From Krasilnikovozyma curviuscula (Eukaryota; Basidiomycota; Tremellomycetes; Cystofilobasidiales; Mrakiaceae), in the NCBI GenBank assembly GCA_014825775.1, contig MVAQ01000276.1:1-25261 (forward strand): DNA of 25,261 nucleotides, written 5' to 3'. A model generated the notes under the pieces. It was not told the origin of the DNA, made no database searches, and was given only the letters and a program-made list of their open reading frames with translations. This document shows positions 10,084 to 21,738 of the stretch, piece by piece. A program made the translations under genes and the position numbers. Each line of letters opens with the position of its first letter. The first letter of the stretch is position 1.

Positions 10084-11213
10084 CTATAGGACCACCTTCA
10101 TCCCAGCCTCCTTGAACTTTGTCGACAGGCCTCCCTCATTATACAGCAGCTCAACGTCATCTCCACCACCAAGAGGCTCGAGCGCCAGTAGCACGTTAGG
10201 GAAAGTAGCCCTGCCTGTGAGTTTTGTCAGAATTCTTTTCAAGACGCTTGAATCGGCTTCACAGTTCCAAAATAAAATCCAAGTCAGATCGATTATGAAC
10301 CCCCAAAATACTTGATTACAGCAAAAGGCACGCGTTACTTACATCGAAGGTCGACCTCTATTATGAGCGGACCGGGCGTGGGTTGAAGAAAGTTTATGAT
10401 GGACTTCGCTTTTCGAGAGTATGGGCAGTAGGACTGCAAGGAAAATAGATAAGCATACAGAGGAAAATGCAGGGGTGTCAGAAGTTAGCTAGCTGGGTCA
10501 GGGTCATTTGGACGAACCTTAGAGAAAACGACTAGCGGATATCGTTTCTGAACCCATGAAGCCCAATCGTCCTTAATCTTGTGCCCAGAACCCAGGACTA
10601 ATTGCCCACCTTGAGCACCGTCACTCGATACATCCGCTTCCGACACAACTGACAGCTCGTACTCCAAATCCAAGTCGTCGTCAACTTCACCCCCTTCAGC
10701 AATGTAATATATCAAAGCCTGGAGCTGTCGTTTATTCACACTCGCTTCGAGACTCTTCGCATTCTCCTTCTCTGTCGCTGTGAGTTCGGCAGGTCGCTCT
10801 ATGAACGACTCCTCCAAGCTCTGGTCGAAAGGTTCGTCCTCATTGGTGCCGTGCGGATCGAATTCACCAGCTGCATCACCCTTCTTGGGCTTCTTCTTCC
10901 CTGAGATACCAAGAGCACCCAAAAACCCAGCACCTCCAGCTTTGGGCTTCGTAGGTCGCCTTGGAGGAGCGACTGGAGCGACACCACTCAACGCGTTGTT
11001 ACCGTGCGAGCTGCTTGGGTGGACCTCCCTCAGGCCTGACGAGTTGGAGTTGGAGTAGCCTATCACAGAGACAAAGACCAGCGCAATGACAGCTATGGAG
11101 ATGATTCTGTTCTTCTTGAGTCCCAGGAGAGATTTAGAGAGGCCTGTAGCTGAGGACACGCGGTTTCTGCCATGGTGGAGAGGCAGATGCTGGTCGAGCT
11201 GGATCCTGGGCAT
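10084..11213 (-). CDS. Membrane-anchored monothiol-type glutaredoxin (Grx6/Grx7-like)
   Basis: Three exons (11213-10518, 10433-10343, 10256-10084) close to 319 residues. After a short basic N-terminus there is one hydrophobic signal-anchor at about residues 36-53, then a polar stem rich in Pro, Lys and acidic residues. The C-terminal glutaredoxin domain starts near residue 216. It has YPLVVFSK, the active site CPYS (Cys235, no second Cys), EVDLRSD, LTGRATFPN with the cis-Pro at 282, and a GGGDD loop. Monothiol CPYS with a type II anchor is the arrangement of yeast Grx7 (Grx6 has CSYS), which sit in the early secretory pathway facing the lumen; placement here is by analogy. An in-frame ATG at 11342 would add 43 residues, but that stretch looks like leader. 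The active site falls just after an exon junction. Confidence 0.9.
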
Positions 11214-11557
11214 GGTGTGAGGCCCTGATGAGACAAGTTGGTGCCAAAAAGGCAGTGAAGGGGCGTGGAATGAAAGAGGAAAGCGCGAGGTGATTGTCAG
11301 AGTACGTCGTTCGTGATTTTTTGAGTTTCCAGATTTCCTCATCGATCCGAGCAAGGCACGGCCTGCGCTTGTTAATTAATTTCTTGATCTCGCGTATTTA
11401 ACAGAGAAACTGTAGTAAAAAAATAACTAGATCCCGTTTTGAATAGAGTAATACATTTTTGTGGAAGCGACGGGAGGTGGGAACAAGGAGCGATAAGATA
11501 TCCTGCGACGACAGCGCCCGCTCAACATGACCTCTTCTAGGAGACAACAGCAACCCT
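11214..11557. other. Intergenic region between two minus-strand genes
   Basis: These 344 bp lie upstream of the glutaredoxin ATG and downstream of the CLPTM1 stop, so they must contain the glutaredoxin promoter and a 3' UTR. An A/T-rich patch (ttaattaattt) lies near 11370. No gene is seen. Confidence 0.5.
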
Positions 11558-14500
11558 TTATTTAGTTTTCTTAGATTCCTTCTTCTCCTTTTCGGTTTCG
11601 CTTGGATCAGCTGGAAGCTCAACAGAGACCTGTCCGTACTCGTTACTGTAAACAAAAAATTGAAGTTAGTGGTCAAACGCAAAACGCATATGAGTTCAAT
11701 ATAACTTACGCTCTACTTTTATCAACTTTGTAGATCCACACTGGTTTAAGGACGGTCGGAAGGGAGAGCAGGTGTCAACAACCGCGCCGAATCTGCGAGA
11801 AACCGAATCACTTACTCTGATAGAGGAGAATCAGAAAGACAACATCGTCACGGAAACAGGCCAAGCGATGAAGCCACGGCATTTTTATGACCTACAGGAA
11901 GATGACGGCGATCAGACTCGGAATTACCTTAAGCTTCAGGACACGAAGCGAGAACGATCAATACGCACGAACGAGAAGAAATCATCGACAACCGTCGATA
12001 AAGTTTTGTAAACCATTGCTTTCATTCTATCATCAGTTTTAGTGATATGTTTTTGAGGTGGTTATGATTGAATAAAAGAAAGTAACAGATGAGCGACGCT
12101 CCAGACGAAATGAAAATATAGACTCACGGAATATGAGCAACAGATTTCAGTTTGTAGTTGATAATGAGCTGGGGTATCAACTGCACAAAACCAAACCTTT
12201 TTCGAGAAAACACGACCGACCTGGTTAGTAGACTGAACACGCTCGTGTTTGAAGGCAAGTGCCCAGCATGGGCTAAAATGTGAAAACGAATTTAAAAGCT
12301 CACATGTAGATAGCTTGAGCCAAGGTAGTCACGATGAAACTGTACCATCCGCGGTGAGTCTCGTAGATGAGCGAGTAAATGGTGTAGCCGACTAAGAGTG
12401 GGGTAGCACCGTAAGAGACGAGCCTGAGTACAAAAACCAATGAGCCAGGATTTAAAACAGATCAGGGGTATCGAGACGAAGAAAAAGCTTACCTGAAGGC
12501 AAGAGCGTCGTATTCTTGAGACTGCTTTTCCTCCTCCGAGAGGACTTTCTTGTCGGTAATGTCCAACTTGTATGGGATGAGAGAACCAGGCTCAGCTGGA
12601 ACGAAGTTGAAATTGAGGATTTTGGTAACCTTCCATGCCTCAATTAGAAGACCTGCGGAAATGAGTACAAAGGCAAGGTGCGTCAGAGAAGAACAGTGAC
12701 AACTGAGGCTTCTGCTGCTCACCCATTCCTTGACCCAAAAGAATCATCCAAGAAGTCTCTTGGTTGTTGTCTTGCAAATACAAGAGAATAATCAACTAGC
12801 AACAGATGTTCAATACGATCAGTCAGCTGCTTCGAAATTGGAGAGGAAAAGAGTTGGCTTACCTGAACAACACAGTTGGTGATGATGGTCCTCAAACTGA
12901 CACCTACAAGTTCATCCTTCTTTCTCCAATGAGAAATGTCCGAAGAGAATGCCAAGAATTCAAAGAGCATGTGCAAGATGGATACCAAGATGGTAGTGAT
13001 CAACAAGATTGGGTTCGTCTCGACCAAAACCCTCTTGATCTCATCCATCTCACCACCTGATCCACCGGCCTGCTTGGACTGAGCTTCGAATGACGTTTGA
13101 ACCGCGGAATACACGTTAAATTTCCAGAAAGAATCGGTGGAGAGATTGATGCTGAATGGAAGAGAGGTGTTGGTGGGCACGATAGGTGTCATTCCTGACT
13201 TGAAGAGCCAGAAGTCGTTGGGGAAGAGGACTGGATAGTAGTGGCCCTTGTTGTCGTAAGTTGGTGGAGCTGACTTATCAATGTTAACATCTGTGTCATT
13301 GTTTATGAGGAGGAAGAGTTGTTAAAAGGAGAGGCTTCACAGGAGAAAAATGGCGAAGCTGCGTTACTCACAAGCTTTACCCTCAAGTGGCAAGCCTTTG
13401 TAGCTGACATCACCAATCGTCTGAATTAAAGCAATGCTGACGTTTGGATGCCAGTAAGAGACAAGTTTCTTGGCTTCAACTGGATCCTCATAGACTTCCT
13501 CCTCCTCCTCCTCGTCTTCGTCTTCCTCCTCAGATGTCGTGCTCTTGATCAGGAGCTTCTCTTTACGGATCTTCTTCTTTGGATACCAACGAGTCAATTC
13601 TACACGAAACAAAATCTCTGATAAGCATTGAGCGAGGTGTACGAAAGAAAGGCTTTCAAACTAACCTTTTCTGGTGATGGAAACCTCGCTCTCTTCGTAC
13701 GAAGGGGAAGATGGATCCGGTGACACCTCAGTCTTTGTCAAGAACATGTCCAAGTAGAGAGAACCATTGTACTTCACAGACTATACCATATAAACGAGAT
13801 GGTGGTCAGTCGTCGCCGGTCTGTAACTTCGATCGGAGTAGGAACAGAATATATATGTAGTTAACTCACCTCAGATAGCGGCAAGACCCCAGACCAGGTT
13901 TTATTAATACTCCAATCACCATATACAATACCTTCCCATTTCGTGCTGACCATCTCAAGGTCACCAATCTGACCGAAAGCTGGAGCAGGCTCGGTTGAGA
14001 ACTGAAGCCAGACATCCATCTTTTGGCCTGCCTCCCAAGAGGGTTTGACTTGGACTGGGTCCAAAGGGTCATACACAGGAACATTGACTCCAGGTGGTGG
14101 TGGTGCTGGTGGAAGACCTTTTTCAGCCCTCAATTTGTTGTTCCGTTCATGAACTGGTGAGAAGGAAGAGTTTATAGCGCAAGTTGAGCCTAGTAGTCCA
14201 TATCACCGCACCATTTACGTGAATTGGAAGTACGTACTATGTTCTGGTTTTGGTGGGATAGGGAACTTGTCAAACACAAATTTCTGGACTGCGGAACCAG
14301 TACAAGGGTTAGTAACTTCGTTTTAGGCACGAGCCTCCCAACAGGAGCACCAAATTCAATCTCCAAAGAGACTCATTTGAATTGGAGTAGCAATGCTCCA
14401 TTCAAACGCCTTGCAAGAAAGACTCTGTGTGCCACGTACGAAGTTGGGTCTGCAAACGATCAGAAATAATAGACAATTTTCGAGTTAACAAAACAGGGAA

Positions 14501-14727
14501 ACAAAAAGGACTGAAGTGATAGATACGCACACCAGCATAGACGGCTAAGGCTCTTGGAGCGAAAACCCTGATTGACAAAACCAAGCATGAGCACGGGGAG
14601 AGGGCAAGTCAGTTCCATTCGAGCCAGAAGGGACGTTGGAAATAAGACAGTCTCCCTACATCAACTGTTTGATGATTCCCCCTTCCTGGTTGAGGTCCCC
14701 AGCGGGAGGCAGCGTCGCTTGGGACAT
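11558..14727 (-). CDS. CLPTM1: CLPTM1-family multipass membrane protein
   Basis: Sixteen exons close to 631 residues: 14727-14660, 14567-14531, 14449-14440, 14288-14238, 14153-13870, 13780-13666, 13599-13372, 13290-12863, 12795-12723, 12652-12493, 12423-12304, 12196-12128, 12026-11969, 11891-11816, 11740-11710 and 11645-11558. A large lumenal-type domain includes YNGSLYLDMFL, a poly-Glu/Asp stretch, YWHPNVSIALI and HYYPVLFPNDFW. Then come multiple membrane segments with the family blocks LFEFLAFSSDISHW, IPQLIINYKLKSVAH, VYKTLSTVVDDFF, RLACFRDDVVF and WIYKVDKSRANEYG. Human CLPTM1 (669 residues) and its paralogue are ER membrane proteins; CLPTM1L has been reported as a lipid scramblase in GPI synthesis and CLPTM1 as a retention factor for GABA-A receptors. 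The fungal role is not established. A Met stands where the family usually has Arg before WIY. The N-terminal 35 residues depend on a 10-nt exon and are less certain. Confidence 0.93.
13495..13536. repeat. Low-complexity CTC/TCC run encoding Glu/Asp
   Basis: A purine/pyrimidine-asymmetric run within CLPTM1 exon 7 encodes a stretch of about a dozen Glu and Asp residues. It interrupts the lumenal domain between RKEKLLIK and YEDPVEAKKL. Confidence 0.7.
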
Positions 14728-15120
14728 CTTGAATTCTATGTGTCTAGGTCGCCGTCGAGCGCCAACGTGGGTCTCTCTGTTGTAGCTCGTGGTATCAAAA
14801 TGAACAGAAAAAGCTGCGGGCAGCAAATCTTGATTATCTTTTGCTAAGAAACAAATATAGTTATGGGGCGATCTCTAGGGCTGGCTTGTTTATTTCAAAA
14901 GTTTGGAGTGGTACCGGCCCAGGTGTCGCAAGGGCAGCCTCAGCCAACCATCAAGTCATTTTCCCTCTGGATCCCAGTAAACGATATTCTGGCTGGCATA
15001 TTGTCATTTTATACCAGGTGAGTTCAGCCTAAATGCCTAACGCAGCTCTAGACCGACCCGTTTCGAGTTTCTAGGTCTGTGTCGCAGCTGGGGGTTGGTG
15101 GGAGATTTTTAGCTCGAAGG
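14728..15120. promoter_or_regulatory. Divergent promoter region, CLPTM1 / ALKBH1
   Basis: These 393 bp separate the two start codons and must serve transcription in both directions. Small open frames on the plus strand here lack any recognisable domain. No TATA box is obvious. Confidence 0.55.
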
Positions 15121-16947
15121 ATGGCTACTCAAGCCCCGCTGAACGGTAGTGAGACTCCATTCAGACTGGTTGAGAAGTCTTTCTCTAAGAAGGACCTCAG
15201 CAGGACGCTGAGCGACGTCTTCGATCCAGAAGTGCAGCTGGAAGGTTCAGGAAGTGGGGGAGGTTTCAAGCTGGGTAATGGATGGGCTGGTGGTGGACAG
15301 ATCAAGGGATTAGATGTTCAGAGGATTCCGTTATCAAACGGCGATCAGAGGTAAGTAGGCCGTTAGTTTACTAATGAGCACTGTTCTCACCAAAAATTTA
15401 TGTTTCATGTTTGCAGACCTGCTTTCATCTTCCCATCTATACCAGGTAGGTCAAGCTCGTCCGGATCGAAGAGTTCGTTTCTAAATCTGATAAATAACTG
15501 TGATTCTAGGTCTCGTCATGCTGCCAGGTTATGTCAACAACTCTGACCAAAAAATACTGATCCAGGAATGTCTCTCTGAGCACCTACGACCTCCAAACGC
15601 CAACAACCTTGCTTCTCATTACGTTTTACCACCCAATGGGCTCTGGAGTGCTTACTCGAAGTTTATCACCACCGGCGAAGAGACTCCTGTGCCAACATTA
15701 ACCGGTTCAAGAGACGCCGCTGAGCTTGAGAGGCTGGCGCAAGAAGAGAAGGAGAGGGCCAGCAAGGAGGAAAGGGGGAGGAAACTGATTGAGAACAAAC
15801 CTGCTGAAGTTGAAGGATACGAAGCGTTGAAGAAGTTTGTGGCCGAGTTACCCGCGATCAAGCCAACCGGAAGGAAGCTTCCGATCTCTATTGTGAAGGC
15901 TATGAGAGATCTGAGGTGGTGCAACATCGGAATTCTATACAACGTTAGTGTTAATTTGTTCATCTTAGATCATGTCCTCAAAATTGACAGTCTGCTGATG
16001 CTTGCTCACAGTGGCTCTACAAGCAGTACGACTTCAACGAGTCATACCCATTCCCACCATCACTCGCAACTCGATGCATAGAGGTCGTCAAATCAATACC
16101 TTGGGCTAATGTCTACGCTTCTCCGACAGCACTGAAACTCGATGACGGTACTGATATTGACTGGGAGCAATGGGACAAAGATTACTGTAGGCATCGCTGT
16201 CAAACACTGTAATTACAGAACCTGTCTTTGACACAATCTTGCTGTTCGATTAGCTCCTGATGCCGGAATTATCAACTACTACCAGCCAAATGTGAGTGAT
16301 TGATCGACAAGCTGCCCTAACATAGATTCACTCAAGTCTTACTTGGTTGTTTTGATCTGAAAGGACCGACTGATGGCGCACGTCGATCGCTCTGAACTCG
16401 ATCCCAACAGGCCGCTGGTCTCAGTATCGTTCGTAATATCACTTGTATTGATGAGGACACTTCCCTCGACTGAACTTTCTGTTATCTTTTCATCCCAGCT
16501 TGGGTCTTTCTGCCATCTTCCTTATCGGTTCCGATACTCGCCACTCGGAGCCTCTGCCAATCTTGATGCGATCTGGAGACGTTTTGATAATGAGTGGGCG
16601 ATGTAGAAGAGCGTACCACGGTAAGTTTCTCCTCAAAATCTTCAACTGGTCTTGGTGCTCAACAGTCACCCGAAATAGGTATTCCACGAGTGCTGGATGG
16701 TACACTTCCTGATCATCTTAAGTTCCATACGCGAACAGATGATGGAGGCTGGAAGGTTTACGAAACATTTTTGGAAACCACTAGGTGAGCTTTGCAGCTT
16801 AAAACTCGTTTGATCTTTTCCGTCAGACCCTCACATCACTAACCTTCTCTCTTCCCTCGAAATAGAATTAACATCAACGCTCGTCAGGTGTTTCCTCCTG
16901 GTTTTGAACGACCGGAGGAGCAACCACTGGTTGCCGAGACGGTCTAG
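15121..16947 (+). CDS. ALKBH1: ALKBH1-like Fe(II)/2-oxoglutarate-dependent dioxygenase
   Basis: Nine exons close to 426 residues: 15121-15350, 15417-15445, 15510-15943, 16012-16186, 16254-16291, 16364-16428, 16499-16620, 16679-16784 and 16866-16947. The AlkB double-stranded beta-helix is evident. It has WLYKQYDF, the substrate-lid stretch NYYQPNDRLMAHVDRSELD with Fe ligands His308 and Asp310, VSLGLSAIFLIG, LRSGDVLIMSGRCR-like strand (here MRSGDVLIMSG), the third ligand His364 in RAYHG, and the 2OG-binding RxNxxxR motif RININAR (400-406). These blocks and the length fit ALKBH1 (human 389 residues), reported to oxidise modified bases in tRNA and DNA, partly in mitochondria. A fungal-type insertion of about 60 charged residues lies around 145-200. 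The ATG at 15121 starts MATQAPLNGS; no better upstream ATG is seen. Confidence 0.92.
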
Positions 16948-17194
16948 AAGACTTCTCGAGCCGTCGTATTCTTAGACACCACTTAGCATCGTGTTGTTGT
17001 AACATGCCCATTGGGCTAGCGAATAGCTCAGTAGGACTGAAAAGCTTCCTTCGCAATGAAGATATTCTCGATGAGATGTCATTTTGCTCGCCTTTCAATC
17101 TACAGTTCATCAATGAACCCCAAAATAGCTATCCACGATATAGAAACACTACAATTACAAGTAGAAGTAACATACCGTTAATACAGCTCGCTTT
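16948..17194. other. Convergent 3' intergenic region
   Basis: These 247 bp lie between the stop codons of the dioxygenase and cytochrome b2 genes. Both 3' UTRs must lie here. No other feature is seen. Confidence 0.6.
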
Positions 17195-19361
17195 CTACTT
17201 TTGAATCTTTGGAACGGGGTCGCTCAAGAATGGATCAACGCGCTTTGTATTCACCTGCAATTTCATGATGTCAGCTAGCTGAACGGGAAGAAGCGCAGCG
17301 TTTGCACTTACCAAGTGAGGTCCCAACTCGTCAATGCTTTTGACCCCCAACAGCTTCATCGTGCCTTCCACTTCATCCCGCAAGATTTCGATCGCCTTCT
17401 TTACACCCTCCTCGCCGTATGTTAAGGCGTACATGAATGGTCGACCAACGAAGACTCCTTTGGCTCCCAAGCAGACCGCTTTGACAACTGAGTGCAGAAA
17501 GAGGTTTAGCATCAATATTTGACTTACAGAGTGTAAGGATAGACGACGCTTACTATCAGTTCCTCTCCAGACACCACCATCAACGTAGATTTCTATCTTC
17601 TTTTCCTGCGAATATCAATTAGGAGAGTGAGTGACTGTAAGTATAAGAAGGCCACAGAGATGGGTAACAAAACTGACCTTCAGGATCTCGGGGTGATCTC
17701 GCTGGAGTTCCAAAAGCTGATAGATAGCGGGTGGTGATCTAGATTCCAAGCCAATTTATCTTGAGAGAGCATCTTCGCAATGCCACAAGAAAAAAAATAA
17801 CTTACCCGTCAAGAGCTCTTCCCCCGTGATTCGAAAGATGAACGGCGTCGATACCGTGCTCGACTGCTAACAAGATATCTTCAACGGACTGGACTCCTTT
17901 CAATCCAATAGGTAACTTGGTATTCGCTCTCAACCACTTGATATCTTTCCAACTCAGGGAAGGATCGATAGCAGCACCAGTGGACTTTCCTATACCCTTG
18001 GCAGCCTTGTTGACTGGGACTGGAGTTGGGAGACTTTCAGAGGCTGGTGAGATCGACGCTCTTTCGTCATTCTCTCGTTTTCCCGGAGTAGCGGCATCAA
18101 CTGTAGCAAAGATAGCTTTAATCTTTGGTTGGGCATTGATTCTTTTTAGGAGCGCTTCAGACTTTGCGCGATCCTGGGTGAATTGATGGCAGTGTTAGCT
18201 CCCAGACTAAGCTCGAAACAGTAGCAATCTGCACTTACTTTATTGACATAGAGCTGCATTATAAATGTTTGATCATCTGTAGTAGATCCGCCGACTATAT
18301 CTTCCATAGCAACACTAGCATTGGTTGAGATCTATCACGTCAACAGGGGCTGTTTGAGCAATCGCGAAGAGAGGGTACGAACTAGAGGACTGACTCACCA
18401 TTTGGATAACACCCTCCGGGCCAGCCATTCTCGAAAATACGACTTCACCCTCAGGATCAGAAAGTTTGGCCATTCCACACGCTGAGATGGAGAACGGCAC
18501 GCTCGTGGGTGTGCCCAAGTACTCGGTCTTCGTATCGACCGAGGTCATGTCTCTCATAACTCTAGGTCTGAAGAGAATGTCATTCCAGACGCTTCGGTTC
18601 AGTCGCAAAGAAACCTCATCGGCTAGTAAGCGGAAAGCGTCAGATGCTAGGAAACTCCGAATATGAAGAGGTGAGAGCAACGCACTTCCTCCAGAAGCAT
18701 AATACGCCCAAGCTTTGTCAGTGAGCTTCAATTGAGCTGCTCTGATGAAGTCAGGTAGACCAATGATATATTCCAAACCAGGTATTTCATTTGGATCGAC
18801 AATTTTTGATTTTTCAGGAAGTTTGAAACTAGGAACATCTTTTGGAGAGGCACCAAGACAAGCTTCTGGTGGAAGGTTCGTCTCCAGAGTTCCTGTAGGG
18901 TGGTACATGTCTGATGAACGAATACGTTGCCAGTACAGAGGAATCACAGAGAGCATCAGAGAACCACCGTCACAATGAAATAACCAAGAGGTCTCCTACT
19001 CACTGAAAACATCAGAAGCGTCCTTCCCAGCAGCAGCAATTATCACCTTCTCACCACCAGGATGAGATGGAGCAAATTCTGTGAAGTCGTAGATTTTACC
19101 GTTCAGCGAGATAAGCAGGTCTCCCTCTTTCTTTCCCTTCAGGAAAGATGATTTAGAGGTTTCGAGATGGGAAGAGTGTCCCCAGATGTCTCTACTTATG
19201 TATATCACAGCAATTGAAGAGGCTGCAGCTGTAGCAATCACCAGTCCTCGTCGAGAGCCCAAAGAAGCAACCAGCGGTGGGGAAGTTGTCGAATACAACC
19301 GTGGAACGGCCTTCTTCGCCTTGAGGAAGGATATTCGACTCATGATATCAGAACGAAGCAT
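17195..19361 (-). CDS. CYB2: Flavocytochrome b2, L-lactate dehydrogenase (cytochrome)
   Basis: Eight exons close to 559 residues: 19361-19004, 18910-18399, 18331-18239, 18173-17806, 17738-17678, 17605-17554, 17487-17312 and 17254-17195. A basic, Ser-rich presequence and a hydrophobic segment (about 40-56) match the bipartite intermembrane-space signal. A cytochrome b5 domain follows with haem ligands His100 (HPGG) and His123 (MYHPTG), 23 residues apart as in yeast Cyb2. The FMN domain has LFRPRVMRDM, ISACGMAKLSDPEGE, LKGVQSVEDILLAVEHG, the catalytic His437 in LSNHGGRALDG, and YVDGGVWRGTD. The enzyme oxidises L-lactate to pyruvate and passes electrons to cytochrome c. A long polar loop after FATVDAATPGKR corresponds to the variable loop of the family. 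An in-frame ATG six codons on (19343) is an alternative start. Confidence 0.96.
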
Positions 19362-20076
19362 CCCTGAGTAATAAGAACGATGGTACTGCTGGGTGAGAGG
19401 ACGGGCAATGTGTGTGTGGGGCAGTTTCCTCTGCAACCAGCATTAGGTAACTCGCGGTAAAATAAAGCGCTCACCGCCCGCAGCCGTACCGGAGTGTCCT
19501 GCTCTGTTTATATCCTTGCATGGTCCAAAGAGAAAAATAGCGATATCGTGAATCTTCGCAAAATGCACTTGTTGTACAACTGTCAAACTAACTCAGACGT
19601 TATCACTCATCGTGAGCGTTCTTTTCTTCCTCCCTCCTCCTGGTAGAGGAAGGTTATTCGCGACGGTGGTGTTCAGCAAACAGATAAATGATTCTTGATG
19701 ACACTACTGGTGTTATATATCTCCCCACTGGCAGGATGTTCGGAGCGTTTCGTCCAACATCGAGGGATAACGGGAAGCGTAGACACAGAAATCATATTCG
19801 GAGTATCTTGTTCATGACCAGTTCTTGAGCTCTTATATTGCTCTTATATGGAACATGGTATAGAAATTCGCAAAGAGACACTCATCAGGGAAACAAAATG
19901 AATGAGAGATAGATATTTTTGCTATCATTAAGAATGCTCTCCAATCTTGGTGACAAAGAAAATGAGTACGCTCAAGGAGACTTGACTCTTTCAGCAGGTC
20001 AGTACTACAAATGAAGATCTGATCCGGAATGAGTATAGGTAAAAAGGCTTGATTGGTGGTGGGGACATCGCCGTAC
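19362..20076. promoter_or_regulatory. Promoter region of cytochrome b2 with two CreA/Mig1-like GTGGGG motifs
   Basis: These 715 bp hold the CYB2 promoter and, at the far end, the 3' UTR of the next minus-strand gene. SYGGRG-type motifs occur at 19416-19421 (GTGGGG, plus strand) and 19723-19728 (CCCCAC). Such 6-mers are expected by chance at this length, so carbon repression is only suggested by the gene's role. No gene is seen. Confidence 0.35.
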
Positions 20077-21494
20077 CTAAAATCCAAATTTCCACCAAGC
20101 TTTCCCTTTCGGGTCCTCACTTGACACCAAGGACACCTCCTTCTCAACTGGTACGGTCTCAACAATAGTCTGTTTAAGAGTTCCACTATCCGTAGAGTCC
20201 TCAACAGCCTGTAAGGTCTCAGCCTCGACTTTCTTGACGAGCTCGTCCCAGTTATCCAACGGCGTTGCTTCGACACTCTTCACCAGCCGCACAGCAAAGA
20301 CAACATTCTTCGCTTCCTGTTTATCCTTCGTCTGAATTGTCAAATTATTCTGAACGATGTCCAGGAGTTGCGGGCCGATACTGTCAGGTTCCATGGGTAA
20401 GCCAGCGCCGTGTGCCATTAGTGCCGAGAGGGTTGCGAACGATGGTGCGAGGCGGTGCGTTTGGTTGATAAATCGAGTGGTCACTCCAATTGGTGTTTCT
20501 GGTGTTGGTACGAAGAGGATAAAATTCAACTTTTTGAACTAGGAGAGATAAGGTAAAACGACATGATTTTATTTTAGGACAGGTGAGAGCACAACAACGA
20601 TCGCAGTTGATGGGAAACTCACGATCTGTTCCAGAGAGGGGTCCTTCTCTGGAATCCAAAAATCCAAGACATGTTTCTCCTGGCCATTATGTGGAAGAGT
20701 CTTGAGAGCCAGCGCTCTTACTTCTTGAAGCGATTGGGGCACATTGGGATCTGTAGTACGCGCGTCGCAACAAACGATCAGCTGAGAAAGCATAGATGGG
20801 AACGGAACCTAAAAAGGGACTTACCTTTCTTCAACATCTCCAGCGCTTTCTTCAGATCCTTTTCGCCGTACTTAGATTTCGAAACAGCATTGACAACCTC
20901 CATCAAGATATAACCGACTCGTATCTCAAAATCTTGAACCTCCTTCGCATGCATCGACGTCAGGTATGTGATATGCTGTTCAAAGTTTCTTTCTCGAGCT
21001 TTAAGTTCTGACTCGCTGACCGAAACCTGTAAAGAGAATAACACGGGAGCCAAGTTTCAGTACCTTTGAGCAAACGAATTTTTAACAATAAGCTTACAGG
21101 AGACCAATCTGCCCATAGCCAAATTCCCATTACCGTCCAAATCCCAAACGATATAAAGAATACTTTAGGATACTGTCTGATAGGAGACGGTTTTGCACCA
21201 GCCACGAGACCTGGCTTTTTAGCTGGTTCTGAAGAGTAGTCGTCTGGCGAATCAATGTAGGTGTACTGAGATCCATGGCTTAGCTTCCTTTTGGGACGAG
21301 GAGTTGCGTTAGTTTGGACAGACCGAGAAAACTGAGACGAAGAGGAAGAGGTTAGTTGGTGGGGATCAGAATTGTAGAAAAAGAGGACTGGAACCAACCA
21401 GAAGGCGAGAGAAACTCTGTGGTTGTATTCTGGAGGATGTAGCGGGCTTTATTATAGACCTGGAAGCCTCACAACAAGACCTGAGGTTTTGCAT
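20077..21494 (-). CDS. Unrecognised protein with mitochondrial-type presequence and one membrane segment
   Basis: Five exons close to 373 residues: 21494-21399, 21331-21098, 21026-20825, 20750-20623 and 20538-20077. The N-terminus (MQNLRSCCEASRSIIKPAT, then SSRIQPQSFSRLL) is Arg/Ser-rich without acidic residues until Glu9, typical of matrix targeting. After a polar linker with YTYIDSPDDY there is one hydrophobic segment at about 87-106 (KVFFISFGIWTVMGIWLW). A charged, helical, probably coiled-coil region covers about 111-178. A C-terminal globular part contains DPNVPQSLQEVRALALKTL, VLDFWIPEKDPSLEQI, FILFVPTPETPIGVTT and ends AWWKFGF. I do not recognise the family. Inference: a single-pass mitochondrial inner-membrane protein with its bulk in the intermembrane space. 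It sits between cytochrome b2 and ISU1, both mitochondrial, on the same strand. Confidence 0.8.
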
Positions 21495-21738
21495 TTTGGT
21501 AAAAGTTATCGTTGCAAGCAGCTTCGTTTCAGCGACGAGTTTCCGGCATCGGGATGGCCACCACTTGCAAAAGAATACGAGTCGATGGAATTGGATAGTA
21601 AAACAATGCTAGGGGCTACATGAGGGAGGTCAAAAAGGAAGTTGTCGTAGAAAACTTGTTCGCCACGAGATGTAAGAAGAGGTTGAGGAAAGTCAAAGCG
21701 ACACAGCGAAAGAAACCAAAAAGAAAAGGAAATAACAG
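21495..21738. other. Intergenic region between two minus-strand genes
   Basis: These 244 bp hold the promoter of the unknown membrane-protein gene and the ISU1 3' UTR. The short plus-strand open frame at 21423-21623 is antisense to the presequence exon and judged chance. Confidence 0.5.

Noticed and set aside
14572..15032. Plus-strand open frames over the CLPTM1 start and divergent region
   Set aside because: The first is antisense to CLPTM1 exons 1-2, and neither has domain features.
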